From Progne subis subis (Eukaryota > Chordata > Aves > Passeriformes > Hirundinidae), in contig JAKJHU010001533.1 in NCBI GenBank assembly GCA_022316685.1, positions 1 through 64,000 of the forward strand: DNA of 64,000 nt, written 5' to 3'. Shown here piece after piece: positions 1 to 12,020 of this stretch (positions are counted from its first letter, which is position 1; every line of letters starts with the position of its first letter). The translations under genes were made by a program, and so were the position numbers. Below the pieces are notes generated by a model that did no database searches, was not told the origin of the DNA, and saw nothing but the letters and a program-made list of their open reading frames with translations.

Positions 1-300
1 TTCCTGGTTCACTCTCTCTCTCCTCGGCCTCCTGGAACATCACATCGAGAATAAAGCTGGGACGGAAGCTGGGGGTGAGAGCCACTCGTTTGAAATCTCT
101 ATTCTGTCTCTCTGAAATATATTTCCCTAAAACCCCTGAATAACTGAGCTAGCGAGAGCCGGGGGGGTGCCTAGAGGGAAGTATAGTTTCAAACGAGTTG
201 TTACATTTAAGGGGAAGCCTGCTTTATATTTCCCTTAGTCTCTCTCCCACAGAAAGAGTAAAGAGTAAGACCAAAGTTTAGTCAACAGGAAACCGTGACA
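1..300 (+). mobile_element. 3' end of an LTR related to solo LTR 'A'
   Basis: The last about 110 bases (190-300) align by eye with the end of LTR A at 36,985-37,095: both carry the stretch reading CTCTCTCCCACAGAAAGAGT and both end in a CA dinucleotide. An AATAAA at about 50-55 could be the polyadenylation signal. The 5' part of the LTR lies outside the window, so no target duplication can be checked. The sequence is diverged from the two other A copies, so it is a relative rather than the same subfamily. Confidence 0.55.
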
Positions 301-3300
301 TTCACTAGAGTTGTACCTGGTTTAAAAGTAAAAGTATGACAGAAGAGGACGTGAGAAATCAGCACCAGCAATACTTCTGTCTAGTACCTCCCTCTGGAAT
401 CCGGAGGGATTCAAATGCCTCAGAAAGGAGAGGAAAATGTCTGGACTTGACCGAGAAAGGCAGGATGACTGCTGTCTAGAAGCAGTCCTCAACCTCACAC
501 TGAAATCATCCAGCAGCTCCAGACTCCAGTCATGGGCTCTGCAAAGAAGCAAAGCCAGCTCCACAGAAAGAAGCACCGAAAAGCCACCCCAGAACAAACC
601 TGGGACTGCAACGACAGCTTGACTGAAACGCTTACACAACTCCAAGAGCCACCAGAAGGACAGAGGCAGCAGTTTAAAACCTCCTGTGTGCTCCTAGTGG
701 TGCAGAAACCGAGCCTTTTCCTTTTCCAAAGGGAAAGTCATTCAGAGTGAACAGCTGCTCTTTGGAGAGTCTCTCCTAACCTCCACCTGGATGGCTTTGA
801 AATCCATTGCCCTCAGCAGGACTTCATGTCCAGGACAGACTCAGGAAGTCGCATCCCAGACGGCAACTGGGAAAGCATGTTGTACGTGTCAGCGTACTTT
901 TTCTTCTCTCGATAGGGCACCTTCTGCACCTAAACATACTCCTGGCCAGGAGGAGGTGGGTTGAACCTCGACATACCTCATCATACCGTGGAAGGAATCT
1001 TCCTCTAGGCCACCATTTGGATCACAGAGGTGTCTGATGATGCCTGGAATCGCATGGTAGACAGCATGACCCTGTGCAGAACACCAACGTGTACATGAGA
1101 CACAGAAGCAGAAAGGATCCTTTCACTCAAGCCTAAGAAGCTGCCCAGAGAAAGCAACCTCCTTTCTCTCCACCCCAAATGTATGGACTGAAAGCATCCC
1201 ATTTTTGAAACCAGCAGGACACAGCCAGCCAAACCTAGCCAGGACTATTGGGCTGGCAGGGGGAAACCCAGGCAATCGACAGCCTGGACACTGCACCCCA
1301 ACTGTGCTCCCTGGCATACCCAGATGCGCATTCTTTCTCTTCGTACCTAGTCCCAAGGCAACCAAAAAAACGTCCTGAGTAACAAAACAACCCTTCCTTT
1401 CGTGGAACTGCTTCCCATGTATCCTGAAGTCACTTCTACCTTCTCTTTCCCGCTGCTTGGCCATAGCTTTGGCACATTCGCTGCCCAGATAGGAATTCAG
1501 TGCCATCGGGTGGCCGGCTGTGCTTGAACAAAGCGCAGCGAGACGAGCAAAGCCCTGGCGTCACTGCAGCCTTGCAGGCAAGGAAACAGCAAACTTGGAA
1601 GGGCCCAGGAGAGGCTGCACATGGAATAAGCAGCATAGGTGGGGGTAATGCCACTTCAATTGCTACCTGCTTGGCCAGAAACTACTACCGTGAAGGTACT
1701 GCAGCGTCCCGGAGCCGTAAGCGACTCCAAAAGCTTCAAGTTAAGCTGCATTGCCTGAGCTGGAATGGCAGGCAACTCTGCTAGCAGGCCGAAAGGTGAC
1801 CTGCACAAAACACCTCCTAAGCCTGTGCTGGCCAGACACAAAACAGCAAAGGGAAGAGGCGATGCTTTGGAGCCTGCCTTCCAGTGGGAGTAGATGAGGC
1901 CCAATTTGGCAACATCACGCAGGGAGGAAGCAGAACTGGGATGGCAGCATTGCTTTTCAACAACCCTGACTTAGTCCACAGAGAAACAGAGCAAAAGCTG
2001 TACCCCGTGGACACACGCGCTCCAGGAGTTACGGAATGCATCCGGCCTCCAACATCCCTCCTCTGCTCTCGTGAGAAAAGCTCCGTAAGCATCCAATGGC
2101 CTTCTTGGCAAGTTCAGCCAAGAAGACCTCAGGCACTCCCACCATTTCCTCAGCTTGCTCTAGGAGCACCGTGGCCATGTCATACACTTGACCCTTCCCC
2201 ATCACCACATCTTAAGGGGGGACGTGAGTGAGGACCAGCCCAGCTGTCCGCCTCACGCTCGGGCAGGCGCCCTGCCACCTAACAGGAGCAAACAGGGACA
2301 GCACCAAGCAGCAGGGGAGTATCTCTGACTTACTGTGACTGAGTCCTGACAGATCAAAGCTCTGTCTCCCTGCACCAGCATCTTCACAGTAGCTTTCCTG
2401 GCTTATTGTCATGTTCTGAAGGCTCAGTGTTAACCCTTGCGCAGGGTTTTCATCACATCTGCCCTCTCCCAACCGTGAGCGTAGCGTGACCTGGCGTACA
2501 GATGCAACGTCCGAGGGTACACCGGGTCGGCGAAGCGGATGGCTAGATCTCCTGCTGCAAGAATGAGGTCGCATCTCACATCGGGCAGCGGGGATTTCCC
2601 CAATCGTCGTGAACGGCAGACGCGAGCAGGACTCGGGCAACTCGGACCTGATGAGACAGACGACGGGCAAGAAGAGACAGAGAACAAAATAACAGGTCTC
2701 ACACAGCAGAGGAAAAAAGCAGGTTTCAAAGAAGTCATCTAGGAACGCTCCTCTGCGTTTCTCCTTTCCTGGGGAAAAGAATGGTAACATTGGATTCTGC
2801 TTTTAGGACGAGGAGGGCTGGGAGCAGAACTGTTGCATGACTGAGCAGTACTTGACCGTGCAGACTTTGCCAGGAGCAAGGGCTGCAGCAGCCAACACCA
2901 GCGAGTTGCTGTACATCCTCAGCACCCAGCAGTGGAAGGAAGGCAGAGAACAGGTGCTTCCCTAGAGAATGAGGAGAAAGGCCGTGAGCAGGACATCAGT
3001 GCTTGGGCATCCTACTTTAAAAGCAAGGACACCATCCGTCCCACAGCTGCTGCAAAGTAGGGTGACTTTGCAAAGAGGTCCACTTGCTTTCATGACAGAA
3101 CAAGCACCTCCAGAACAGCAAAGACAAGAAACAGACAGCCTGCCTGGCAACAGATAGCATGCCAAAGGACAACACTTCCATCCAAAACACACGGCCTTCC
3201 TGCTGCACTACCTGACAGCCGCTGGATCTGCTCTTTCACACCGAATCACAGGCAGTATCCCTCCGTGGCAGCAATCACGGGACCACCGACAAGGTCTGCC

Positions 3301-3596
3301 TCAGTAATACTGCAGAGGAGCTCAGCCGGTGTCACTATCAGCAGCCATGGCTCCTGCAAGGCCCAGCTCCTCCTCTGTAGTACTCTCCTTCCCTGTGCTC
3401 TGTGCAGAGAGGAGACTGGAAGAGAGATGGCAGGCAATAACAACCTCTTTCTGCACAGACTTCTCTCAGGTGGGAGGTACAGGCACGGTACCAGCTGCAC
3501 GACAGGAGCAGAGAACACACGGACACAGTGGACAAACCCAATTTCCCCTGGGAAGGCTAGGCTACGACTCGCCGGTTCACACACTGCGGAACACCA
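301..3596. other. no gene supported; unique-looking DNA
   Basis: Several open frames of 60-190 codons occur on both strands, but none shows a recognisable domain, biased composition or consistent splice structure. They overlap one another as expected in stop-poor mid-GC DNA. I see no RNA gene, tandem array or LTR boundary here. Confidence 0.4.
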
Positions 3597-3890
3597 AGCA
3601 AAGGATCACAGCATCAGCCTGCAAGGGACCGCAGCACCTCAGCAGGTCCAGCCTTCCTCCTGCAGCAGGATCTTCCTACAGCACGTGGCACAGCATTGTG
3701 TCCAAAGGGTTGTGGAAGATTTCCATGGAGGGGCAGTCCACAACCTCTCGGGGCAAGCTCTTCTGCTGCTTGCTCACCCCCACGCTCAAGAAAGTCATCC
3801 TTATGTCCACCTGGAACTTCTTGCAGGAGGACTTGCTGCTTATGGCCTCGTGTCCCAGTGCCTGGCACCACCAACAACAGTCTGATTCCA
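3597..3890 (-). mobile_element. CR1 LINE 3' fragment (end of ORF2 plus tail)
   Basis: Read on the minus strand, about 3,880-3,685 encodes a stretch ending in a stop with the typical bird CR1 ORF2 C-terminus: a KFQVDIR-like block, then LPREVV, then PSMEIF, then a short leucine-rich end. It is followed by a GGAAGGCTGGACCTGCTGAGG-like 3' UTR and an ATCCTTTG end resembling the CR1 terminal octamer. CR1 is the main LINE family of birds and is usually 5' truncated, as here. The copy is old, since the upstream frame is broken. Confidence 0.6.
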
Positions 3891-6800
3891 GCCTCTTGGC
3901 ACCCCCTCATCAGATCGTGACAGACAGGGAGCAGGTAGGTCCCTGCTCAGTCCTGACACTTACAACAGGCCCAGCTCCCCCAGCCTTGCTTTTCAACAGA
4001 GAGACTCCAGGCCCCGAATCACCGGAACGGCCCTCCGCATCACCTGCTCCAGGAAGCTGCATGTTTCTCTCCAAATGAGGAGCCCGGAACGGAAAGAAAG
4101 CATGAAATACCAACACAAGAAAGAGTAAACGCAGGTAGGAAACCTCCGGCAATCAATGCCTGAGGCCTGCGGAACACAAGAGATGCTGAAATACGAAAAG
4201 CGAGAAGAGCAAAGCGGCCTTTGCGTGGCTAGTTTTGTGAGCGACGTGAGGGGAAACCGTAGAAGAAGAAAAAGCAGCGCAAGGGAAGAAAGGAGACGTG
4301 GGCATGGCAAGGGGGAACAAAGGTGTAACCGACACCTACTACTTTGAAAATCTCAGCAGGACCTCCTGCCACGTGGAAAGTGGTAGTGACAGTGAAAAGT
4401 ACACAGAGGAGGAAAGGAACGACAAAGTGCCCTGTAGGCCTACCGGTACTAGCATGAAACAGACACGGCATGCCTAGATGGACACAACAGGTTTCTCTTT
4501 TGACCCAGGACACTCATCCTCATGGCACTCTGCAAAATCTTGTTCCAAGGGAGACCTAACACAACAGGGCATTGATAGCAACCAATTCACCTCAGGAAAG
4601 ATGACTGCTAAGCCTTCACCATCACAACCTAGCAGAGGAGAACACTGTCCCATCCTCTGCACTGGGCCTCTGGAAAGCATTTGGCCTCAACTCATGCCAC
4701 AAATGGATGTTCTTCACCACCGCTGCATCTGTTGCAAAAGAGGGGAGCGGTAAGACAGAAGGAGAGGAGTGAAGGGGCAAGCTTGGCCTGAACCTGCTCA
4801 GAACATCATCCTTCGCTCCCTCCGCTCTGCCTCTTCAAAACTCAAGCCCAGGCTGTGACTGGCACTGAAGAGGGGCATTCAGGGACCTCCACTCTCCCTG
4901 TCCATCCTGAGCAGTAGCTGTGTTTCTATTCCTGAAGCACGTCTTGCCGTCGACGTCCTGCCACCTGACACGGCATTCTCCGCAAGGCTGCTGCACCCGG
5001 GACACGAGAGGAGCTTCCCAGACGGAAAGGAAAAACTTCGTGCTTACCTGGGCTCTCTGCTGCCTGATGCTGCTGCCAGAGATGTTCTTGCTCCTCTCCT
5101 CGTTCAGGAGGCAGCATCTTCCAACCTCTGCACGCACAGGCGCTTCCAAACGTGCCACCTGCTGCGGGGCCACCTGTCCCACCGGGGACACCGGCTGCGG
5201 CGGCAGCAACGGGGGAGACTGACAGCGCCATCTGGTGGACTCTGGGTGGAGAATCCCCCTGCAGGGAAAGGACCGAGAGGAACACGGGTCAGCCTTCATC
5301 TGGACCTCTTCCCTTTCTTCAGGGCCAAATCTCACTCAAGTATAGCCCACCTCCACACACCACAGACACAGGGACGCCTTGGAAGCACCCGAGCCCTCCC
5401 GTGGCCAGACTTGCAGCAGCCCCTCAGCCCCGTTCTGCACTTCATCGCAGCCATCCAAAGGAGCACTGGCAAGCAGAGGTAGACATTTCCTTCTGCAGCC
5501 TTTTCCCTCACCCGCTTGCTGCTCTGCAGCTTCTCCACAGCTTGCTGACCGCACACATCCACGATGGCAGCATGCATCTGCCCCTTATGACAGCTGACTC
5601 CTTGAGGGGATCCAGGGACGGCTTGGCTGGCCAAAGCCTGAGGAGGACAAGAGGCAGCGGTGGACCCACACACACCGAGGACGACACAGCCAGTGTCACG
5701 GCTGAAGCCCGGTTCCTGCAACCCTCCTGCAGACCTGGCCTCACCACCTCACTCAGGCAACCGAACAGCCCCTGCTTCTGTGCCGCTCCAAAGGGGACAC
5801 TGCTCTTCTCCGGTGCTGGCTGCAGGGACGGCAGCTCAGTGACACCCCTGGCAGCAGCACGTCACATCCCCCCCAAGCCTTGCCCGGCCCTTCATCTTCC
5901 TGTCTGCGCAAGGTTCGGCAAAGTCATGCCGGGGACAGAAGCTACCCCTCTGCAGCTAAACGCACGCGGTGCAGACATCACCGTCACCTGGGACGGCACA
6001 GGAACCGCACGGCCTGGCTTGAAAGCTGGCCCAAAGGAGGATCCCTGTCATTGAAAAATCATTGCAAAGCAGAAATGCCATCCCTAGAAAGAACTCAGGA
6101 GAGCTCTGCATCCAACAGCACCTCACACTTAGCATCCTGGCCTACATCCTCACCTTGGAGGTGAGGAAGAAGATCACCTGCAGGAAAACTAAAGCGAGTA
6201 GCACAAGACCTCCGGTGTCCCAGCACACCTACATCGACGTGATGAACAGAGACTTCAGCAGAACAGAATGGACTCAAGCATGGACCAGCCTTCAGAACCT
6301 TGAAACAACAACTGCACATTTACCACGAGCCTCTCCTCTCTACTCGACTTCTGCTTCAGGGGGATGAGTCAGGCACAACCAGCTACTGCCAACCGGCCGC
6401 TCGCTCGGTCTGTCCAATCGTTTCAGTTCGGTCCCTTTTCACGTACAAGCTGAGCAGCAGACCTCGGTCCACCAGAAATGGAAAGGCAGCCACCCTGACA
6501 ATGGTGGACAAGGTCACGAGACACGTGAACAGAACTTCTTGCAGCAACAGCCAGAGCGGAAGGAGCTGTCACAGAAGGATGCTGCTCTTGGAAGGACCAC
6601 CGCTTTGGCAATAGAGCTCCTCAATCAAAGTGCCCCGACAACAGAGTCCGGAAAAACGCATTGAGAAAAAGGATAAAGGCCTTGCCGTGGAAAGAAGCCA
6701 TCTGCACTGTGTTCTTCTAAGGACAAACCACGGACAACTTGGAGAACCATGCCAGTCAGAGGGAGGCTAAAAGAATCACACCGCCGGAAACAGCACGAGA

Positions 6801-8049
6801 GAGAAGGCTTCATGCTGGACAAAATACAACGCCCTTTACCATTGACAATCTGAGCGACGGAATGGAGAGAAGCAATTTTCTTCTGCACTCCGCTCCTGAC
6901 AACTTGAATTCAGGCTCTTGCCTCAGGAAAAGTCTTTCAGATCCTGCTCACGGAGGTGAGTAAGGGTCACACACAGTGCTGCTGAATAGTCCTCACCGAC
7001 TTCATTTCAAACTCTGTCCCAGTGGTTCCCTCCTCTCTCTGTCTCTCTCTTTCATCCATACCATTTTACCCGTTTCTTTGCTTGTGGACAATGTCAAGAA
7101 GAAACCCAAAAGCCTTACCTTAGCCTTGCTGGCAAGCTTGCAAACAACAAAACAGACTTCTGGAGGCAGCCTAGAGCCTTCACGTGCCTGCTCAGACAGC
7201 CACGTTGTCCCCCAGACGTCCAGGTGGCTCCGTGCCGTCTCTGCCTTTCCCCTGCTGAACGGAAGGGATGGGAAGATCACGTCAGGGGATGCTGAAACTT
7301 TGCACAAGGAGGGCTAACGGAGACAAAGACTCCCGCTGCTTGCTGGAAGAGAGCGCTTTCGAGAACAGGGGAAGGAACAAAACCCATGCAAACCGTTGAG
7401 GAGACAGTGGGAAGAGCAGCAAGCAAGACTCCTGGGAAGCCAGTGTCATCCGTACAGCATCTGGAGAGGAGTTTCTCCAAAGGGATGGTGAAAGGGGAAA
7501 TGATAGACCTCTACACAAGACAGGAGGGCCACGCATGTTACATGCGTGACTACTGTTGTATTCCTATTTAAAAACTGTCGTCCGTGTCGCTGTGCAGTGA
7601 AAATGCAGCTTTTGGAGCCCAAGCGAAGGAAAAGAGAAATGTTTCCGAGAAAAGGAATGGAGCACTTGCTTCTCCAAAAAGACCAAACTCTCCTGCCTCG
7701 CTCAGCCCTAAAGAAGCCACAGAAATGAAATAAGAAAGTCACAGAAACCACAGGGAATTCTTTCCTGGAATGCAATGGAGGCATCATGGACAACATGGAG
7801 GAATAGGCAGCAGGCTAGTGCTTGGAACAGAGAAGCCTTTGGGAACAGGGGTCCTCCTTCTTTGGAGCTTTGGGCTCAGGAAGGCACCCAGACATCTGTT
7901 CCTCTGGTTTTAGTCTCTCCTATTCTAAGCCAAAATGTTCCATTTGAGATGCCTGTCATTCTTTTCATAGAACGATGGTAAAAACTATGAAACTATCAAC
8001 ATTTTTAAAGAACGGACTGGCCTTTTTCACAGGGATCACGAGGGGGCAC
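3891..8049. other. no gene supported
   Basis: Mid-GC sequence with long but featureless open frames (for example about 300 codons on the plus strand at 5,152-6,054). These have low-complexity Ser/Pro/Ala/Arg composition, overlap equally long antisense frames and show no domain. Exons of the possible minus-strand gene starting at 8,288 would lie here if that gene exists, but I could not identify any with confidence. Confidence 0.35.
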
Positions 8050-8480
8050 AGCATTTCAGGGAAAAAACAAGATGCCTGACTCCTCTTTGCTATCAAAAGC
8101 AGGAAGAACCGACGGGGCTAAGGAAAACAGAAACGGACCGCCCCCCGCCACCGTGCCGAGGCACCCGTCGCTCCCAGCCGTCCGAGTTGCAATGGGTCCC
8201 CCGGCTGCCTTACCGGAGCCGGCCGAGGTGGCTGCTCCCACCGCTGCCGCCGCTCTGCCCGTGCCGGGAGGGGTGGACCAGCCGCCATGAGCCGTGCGGG
8301 CTGGCCGCGGTGCCAGGGACGATCCCGCGGAAGGCCCCCCCCTCTCCCGGGGCACAGAACAAAGGCCGCATAAGCGGCGCCGTTTGAGAGGCGTGCCCCG
8401 GGCTATGCCCCGGCTTCCCCCGCCTCCCTGCGCTCAGCTTCGTTCCCTCGGCAACCACAGAAAGGACAGAGAGAAAGCAT
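8050..8480. promoter_or_regulatory. CpG island, candidate promoter
   Basis: Between about 8,105 and 8,450 the base composition changes sharply to GC-rich with many CpG dinucleotides, unlike the flanks. No LTR boundary coincides with it. CpG islands of this size mark promoters of broadly expressed vertebrate genes. The minus strand has a start codon in good context inside the island and a consensus splice donor downstream (see the exon at 8,214-8,288), so transcription would run leftwards. The class I provirus begins only 80-110 bases upstream of the island. Confidence 0.45.
8214..8288 (-). CDS. candidate first coding exon, 25 codons, unknown gene
   Basis: On the minus strand an ATG at 8,288-8,286 sits in the context CTCATGGCG, close to the Kozak consensus, and opens 25 codons starting MAAGPPLPARAERR. 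The frame meets a CCG/GTAAGG splice donor at 8,214/8,213 in phase 0. The N-terminal MAAG and Pro/Arg-rich composition is common in vertebrate first exons. No second exon was recognised. An alternative longer minus-strand frame (8,355-8,056) overlaps in another register. I do not recognise the protein, and this is a hypothesis from signals only. Confidence 0.3.
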
Positions 8481-8561
8481 TTCTCCCTACACACAGCTGC
8501 TGGAAACACCACAAGTTCAGTTCAAAGACAGCCCTGTCCTGATTCTGTCTCCGAAGAGCAG

Positions 8562-9105
8562 TGTGATAAACGCCAATCACTTGTTTTAAAATTTTAAAAG
8601 TTAATAGTAAATAAGATGGTTATAAAAATAGAGTAAAATATTGAACAATTTTAGAGGTAGGACAATATGAGACAATAAAAACAAAGTTTCAGACGTCTGG
8701 GTGCCTCCCCGAGCGAAAAGCTTCGGAGAAGGACCCCCCTTAACAAAGGATTATTTCTTAAAAGCAATAGCCTGTTGAATATTCATACATTTCATACATT
8801 ATGCATACATTCCATTTAAACAAGGTGTTGTTTCTGTTCAGTATCACTTCTCTTCCTTAATCTTTATGGCGTCTACCAGTCTAAAAAGCTGCAAGAAGAG
8901 TTTGGTCTCTACTGATAAGAAAGTAGTAAATTCCCTTTCCCTGAAAGATTTACGTTTTCCTGTGGCTGGCATACAAAACCCACATTTTAACTACAAAACT
9001 ACATTCACCATACTATCAAACTATTAATACAACACTAACAATCAATACAACATAATACATATAATAAATATCTTGCGTAGAGCCATATAATATGCATTTT
9101 TCACA
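8562..9105 (-). mobile_element. 3' LTR of provirus H
   Basis: Starts TGTGATAAACGCC and ends TTTTTCACA on the plus strand, so it has TG/CA termini, and is repeated at 17,164-17,708. One base is missing relative to the 5' LTR (AGTTAATAG versus AGTTTAATAG at about 8,600) and there is at least one substitution (GTTTCAGACG versus GTTACAGACG). It is A+T rich with a short GC-rich block. Confidence 0.9.
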
Positions 9106-9122
9106 ATCCTCCCTCTTTCTTT
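9106..9122 (-). other. polypurine tract of provirus H
   Basis: On the minus strand the bases directly before the 3' LTR read AAAAAGAAAGAGGGAGGAT, the purine run used to prime plus-strand DNA. Its position fixes the element's orientation as minus. Confidence 0.8.
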
Positions 9123-9149
9123 TTATAATTAATTTGGCTCGAGCAATAT

Positions 9150-9755
9150 CTATTGTTTTCTAGCCTTTATTATTCGCTCATATTTTTCACAAATCAATCT
9201 CGCTTCTTTGAAGGGGTCTTCTATATTATTTTGTTTCTTTAATACCATAATCCTTTGTGGTATTGTTGTTGTACGCAAATTCTGGTCCATGTTCACTAAT
9301 TGCATGCCTTGTACCACACTGGTGATGAGCCGAATGAAACAGGGAATTAAACAAGGAAGAAATATTAGACTAGCTGTAGCGCATAAAAGGAAGAAGCCTA
9401 ACTTTTTCTACTATTCTACTCCCAGCACATTATCCCACTAGCTCTTAAGTTCTCTGCAATGTAGTACTTCTTCCCTTTATGTATGCAATTGCCTAATTTG
9501 GATGGGTTATAACAGTGACTGTTGACATGAATGTGAGAGATAAAAAAAGAACTTCAGTGTCTTTCCATGTACAGCTTTTGATAACATCTGTAACATGGCC
9601 TTGTCGATATCCCAAAAGGGAGAAGACAAAAACTGAGTGACAGAAAAAGGAGTAACAGAGGTCCAGTATGGCTTATACTCCCACCTTCCATGCCTATGGG
9701 GTTGCAACCCACAGCAGGTGTATTTGATCTTCTTGGTGGCGAATACAGAGGCCAA
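9150..9755 (-). pseudogene. env remnant of provirus H (signal peptide/SU start and TM end only)
   Basis: Two pieces of an envelope gene survive. About 9,755-9,440 contains a strongly hydrophobic leader-like stretch (LLLLFLSLSFCLLPFG) followed by a Cys-rich start, as at the beginning of a surface subunit. About 9,440-9,150 encodes a transmembrane helix followed by PCLIPCFIRLI and VVQGMQ, typical of the gamma-type TM anchor and tail, ending at a stop near 9,150. The receptor-binding, fusion and heptad-repeat regions are missing, so a large internal deletion has removed most of env. Stops also interrupt the remaining parts. Confidence 0.6.
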
Positions 9756-9780
9756 TCTGGTCTTGCCCTCTATTTCCTTG

Positions 9781-10347
9781 TCACTTCCTCTTAGCTAATT
9801 TCCAGACAAATCGTTTTTGACACTCCTTAACTGTCGTTTCCCACTGTTCTTCCAGTATTTCCCATTCAACAGGCACTAATAATTCCCATCCACAAAACAA
9901 AGTTATTATTTCAGTTTCTTTAAATTCTACTTGGATAGGAGATCGATTTGGCCCTTGACAATTCCTGCAACGAGAGCGTCGCTTGTGTGAACTACAATAC
10001 CAATTCTTCCCACAATTTAAACATTTACATTTAACCCAGCTAGCATGTCTGGTATTTGGGTGGATCAAACAGGGTATTTGGTCTGGCACTGGTGGAAGTT
10101 GCAGCTTCTCTTCCTCCTTGTATAAATCACAGGCTAAGGCGTGAATACAAGAGTCCTCTGTCCGAAACAGTCCTGATCCTCCTGTTTGGAGTGGAAGTAT
10201 TCCTCCCCAGGGAGGGTATCTGAGACGTCTCAAAGCTTGTCCAGGCAGTACTTGAAACCACTGATATAAGGTTGGCCTTATCTCCCAGTTAGGTGTGATC
10301 CTGGGTATGTTTCTGGGACCATTTGGGTCTTCCCAGTTCATTACCAC
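9781..10347 (-). CDS. Cys-rich ORF of 188 codons between integrase and env of provirus H
   Basis: An uninterrupted minus-strand ORF starting MVMNWEDPNGP and ending KLAKRK. Its centre carries a cluster of Cys/His (VKCKCLNCGKNWYCSSHK then CRNC), which could bind zinc, flanked by Trp-rich segments and a basic C-terminus. It lies downstream of integrase and upstream of the env leader, where complex retroviruses keep accessory genes. It stays open although pol around it is full of stops. I recognise no family. Alternatives are a divergent env N-terminal region or a chance ORF. A second Cys-rich ORF occupies the same relative place in provirus G (45,563-46,007). Confidence 0.5.
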   Translation of the reverse strand: MVMNWEDPNGPRNIPRITPNWEIRPTLYQWFQVLPGQALRRLRYPPWGGILPLQTGGSGLFRTEDSCIHALACDLYKEEEKLQLPPVPDQIPCLIHPNTRHASWVKCKCLNCGKNWYCSSHKRRSRCRNCQGPNRSPIQVEFKETEIITLFCGWELLVPVEWEILEEQWETTVKECQKRFVWKLAKRK

Positions 10348-10537
10348 CCAGTCCCCGTTTAAGAGTCAGTTTTGTATCACCCGGTTCAGATGCAATTGTC
10401 TACTCTTTAGGTTCATCCACAGGTCCTTTGATTCTGCTGGCGTGGATCCACCCTCGTTCCTTGGTCCGGATCGCAGCTTCGGTCGTCAGCAATACCTGAA
10501 AAGAACCTTCCCATTGAGGAGTTAAAGATTGTTCTTT

Positions 10538-11462
10538 CTAGGTTTTTACTAGCACCCATTCCCCTGGATGAACATTATGGATTTTAAAGTCTAAAGGTGT
10601 GGTTTGAGGGATTATTCCTTTTAACCGTAAGTTTTCAAGAGTTTTTGCAATGGTGTTAACGTACCTTTTAACGCTTATTTCCCCTACCTCATAGGTAGCA
10701 TTTTCATGTTGAGTGGTTAAAAAGGGTAACCCAAACATCATTTCATAGGGTGACACTCCCAGGTCTGACCTGGGTTGTGTTCGGATCCTCAATAAGGCCA
10801 AAGGTAGGCATTGTACTCATAACATTTGGGTTTCAACTATTAATTTGGTCAAAGTTTTCTTTAAAGTTTGGTTCATCCTTTCAACACGACCAGAACTCTG
10901 TGGATGCCATGGGGTATGCAGCTCCCATTTTATCCCTAAAGATTGAATTAGCTGTTGTAACACTTTTGACGTAAAATGCGTTCCTCTGTCTGAGTCTATT
11001 CTATCAACTATTCCATATCTGGGAATAATCTGCTCTAAAAGGGTCTTACCATGTTGGCTGAGGCCTTGGTAGTGGGAACTGCTTCTACCCAGTGGGTTAA
11101 ATGGTCTGTTCTTACTAATAAATATTTCCATCTCTGTACTTGAGGAAGTTCAGTAAAATCTACTTGAATACTTTGAAATGGTCTAAGAGCTAACTCACGA
11201 CCTCCTAATGTTGTTTTTCTCATTACCTTTTTGTTTATCTTTTGGCAAGTTATACATTTTTCAATTACTTGATTTGCTACTCCAAAAATCCCAATGCATC
11301 CATAGTTCCTTAAAAAAATGATCACACAAAGCTTGAGTACCCCAGTGGGTTTTCTGATGCATATCTTCTAATATTTTTTTAGCTAGTATTTTATTAAGTA
11401 ATTGTCTCCCATCAGGAAGTTTCCATTTCTCTGATTCAGACTGTTCTCCTCCTATCTTGTTT

Positions 11463-11497
<35 letters not shown>

Positions 11498-11536
11498 CTG
11501 CTTCACTAAACTTTGGGATTTCCAATTTTTCCTCAT
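10538..11536 (-). pseudogene. pol: integrase of provirus H, broken
   Basis: Minus-strand pieces show the N-terminal zinc-binding region ending CITCQKINK (about 11,260), the catalytic core with the first Asp in QVDFTELP, the second in SDRGTHFTS and the Glu in GRVERMNQTLKK (about 10,870), and a C-terminal part with SPYEMMFGLPFL (about 10,740). The D,D-35-E triad residues are all visible, but frameshifts and stops split the chain into at least three frames. The gene would insert viral DNA into the host genome if intact. Confidence 0.75.
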
Positions 11537-12020
11537 TTGGAGTTAATATAAACATGACTCTTTCAGCTCCATTTTCTGCTGCATCCTTAGCTTCCTGATC
11601 TGCTAAATTATTTCCTCTTATTTCTGGGGTCACTCCTTTTTGGTGTCCCCTAATGTGTACTATAGCTATTTCTTCAGGTAGTTTTAATGCTTCTAAAATC
11701 TCTAAAATGAGTCCTTCATGTATTAATCCTTTTCCTCTTGAGTTAAGCAGTCCTCTTTCTTCCCAAATTTTTCCAAAAGTATGTACTACTCTAAAAGCAT
11801 ACCTTGAATCAGTGTATATAGTTCCTTTCTTGTGTGCTAAATATTCTAGTGCCTTTTTTTTTTAAAGCATATAATTCACAAATTTGAGCTGACCAGTTTG
11901 AAGGTAATTTTCCTTTTTCAATAGTTTGCATGTTTCTTCCATCAACTACTGCATAACCTGACATTCTTTTTCCTTGTAGACATCTGGAGGAACCATCCAC
12001 ATAGATAATTTCCCCTTCTG
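11437..12020 (-). pseudogene. pol: RNase H region of provirus H with poly(T) expansion
   Basis: Acidic-site segments are visible on the minus strand: VVDGSS-like DGSSR near 11,995, SAQICELYAL near 11,880 and GNNLADQEAK near 11,610. A run of 33 T at 11,465-11,497 (poly-Lys on the coding strand) sits between RNase H and integrase and probably disrupts the frame. The domain degrades the RNA strand during reverse transcription in intact relatives. Confidence 0.6.

Noticed and set aside
3329..4078. 250-codon plus-strand frame as a gene
   Set aside because: It is antisense to the CR1 fragment in part and has no recognisable domain.
5152..6054. 300-codon plus-strand open frame as a gene
   Set aside because: Low-complexity Pro/Ser/Arg-rich translation, heavy overlap with antisense frames, no domain.
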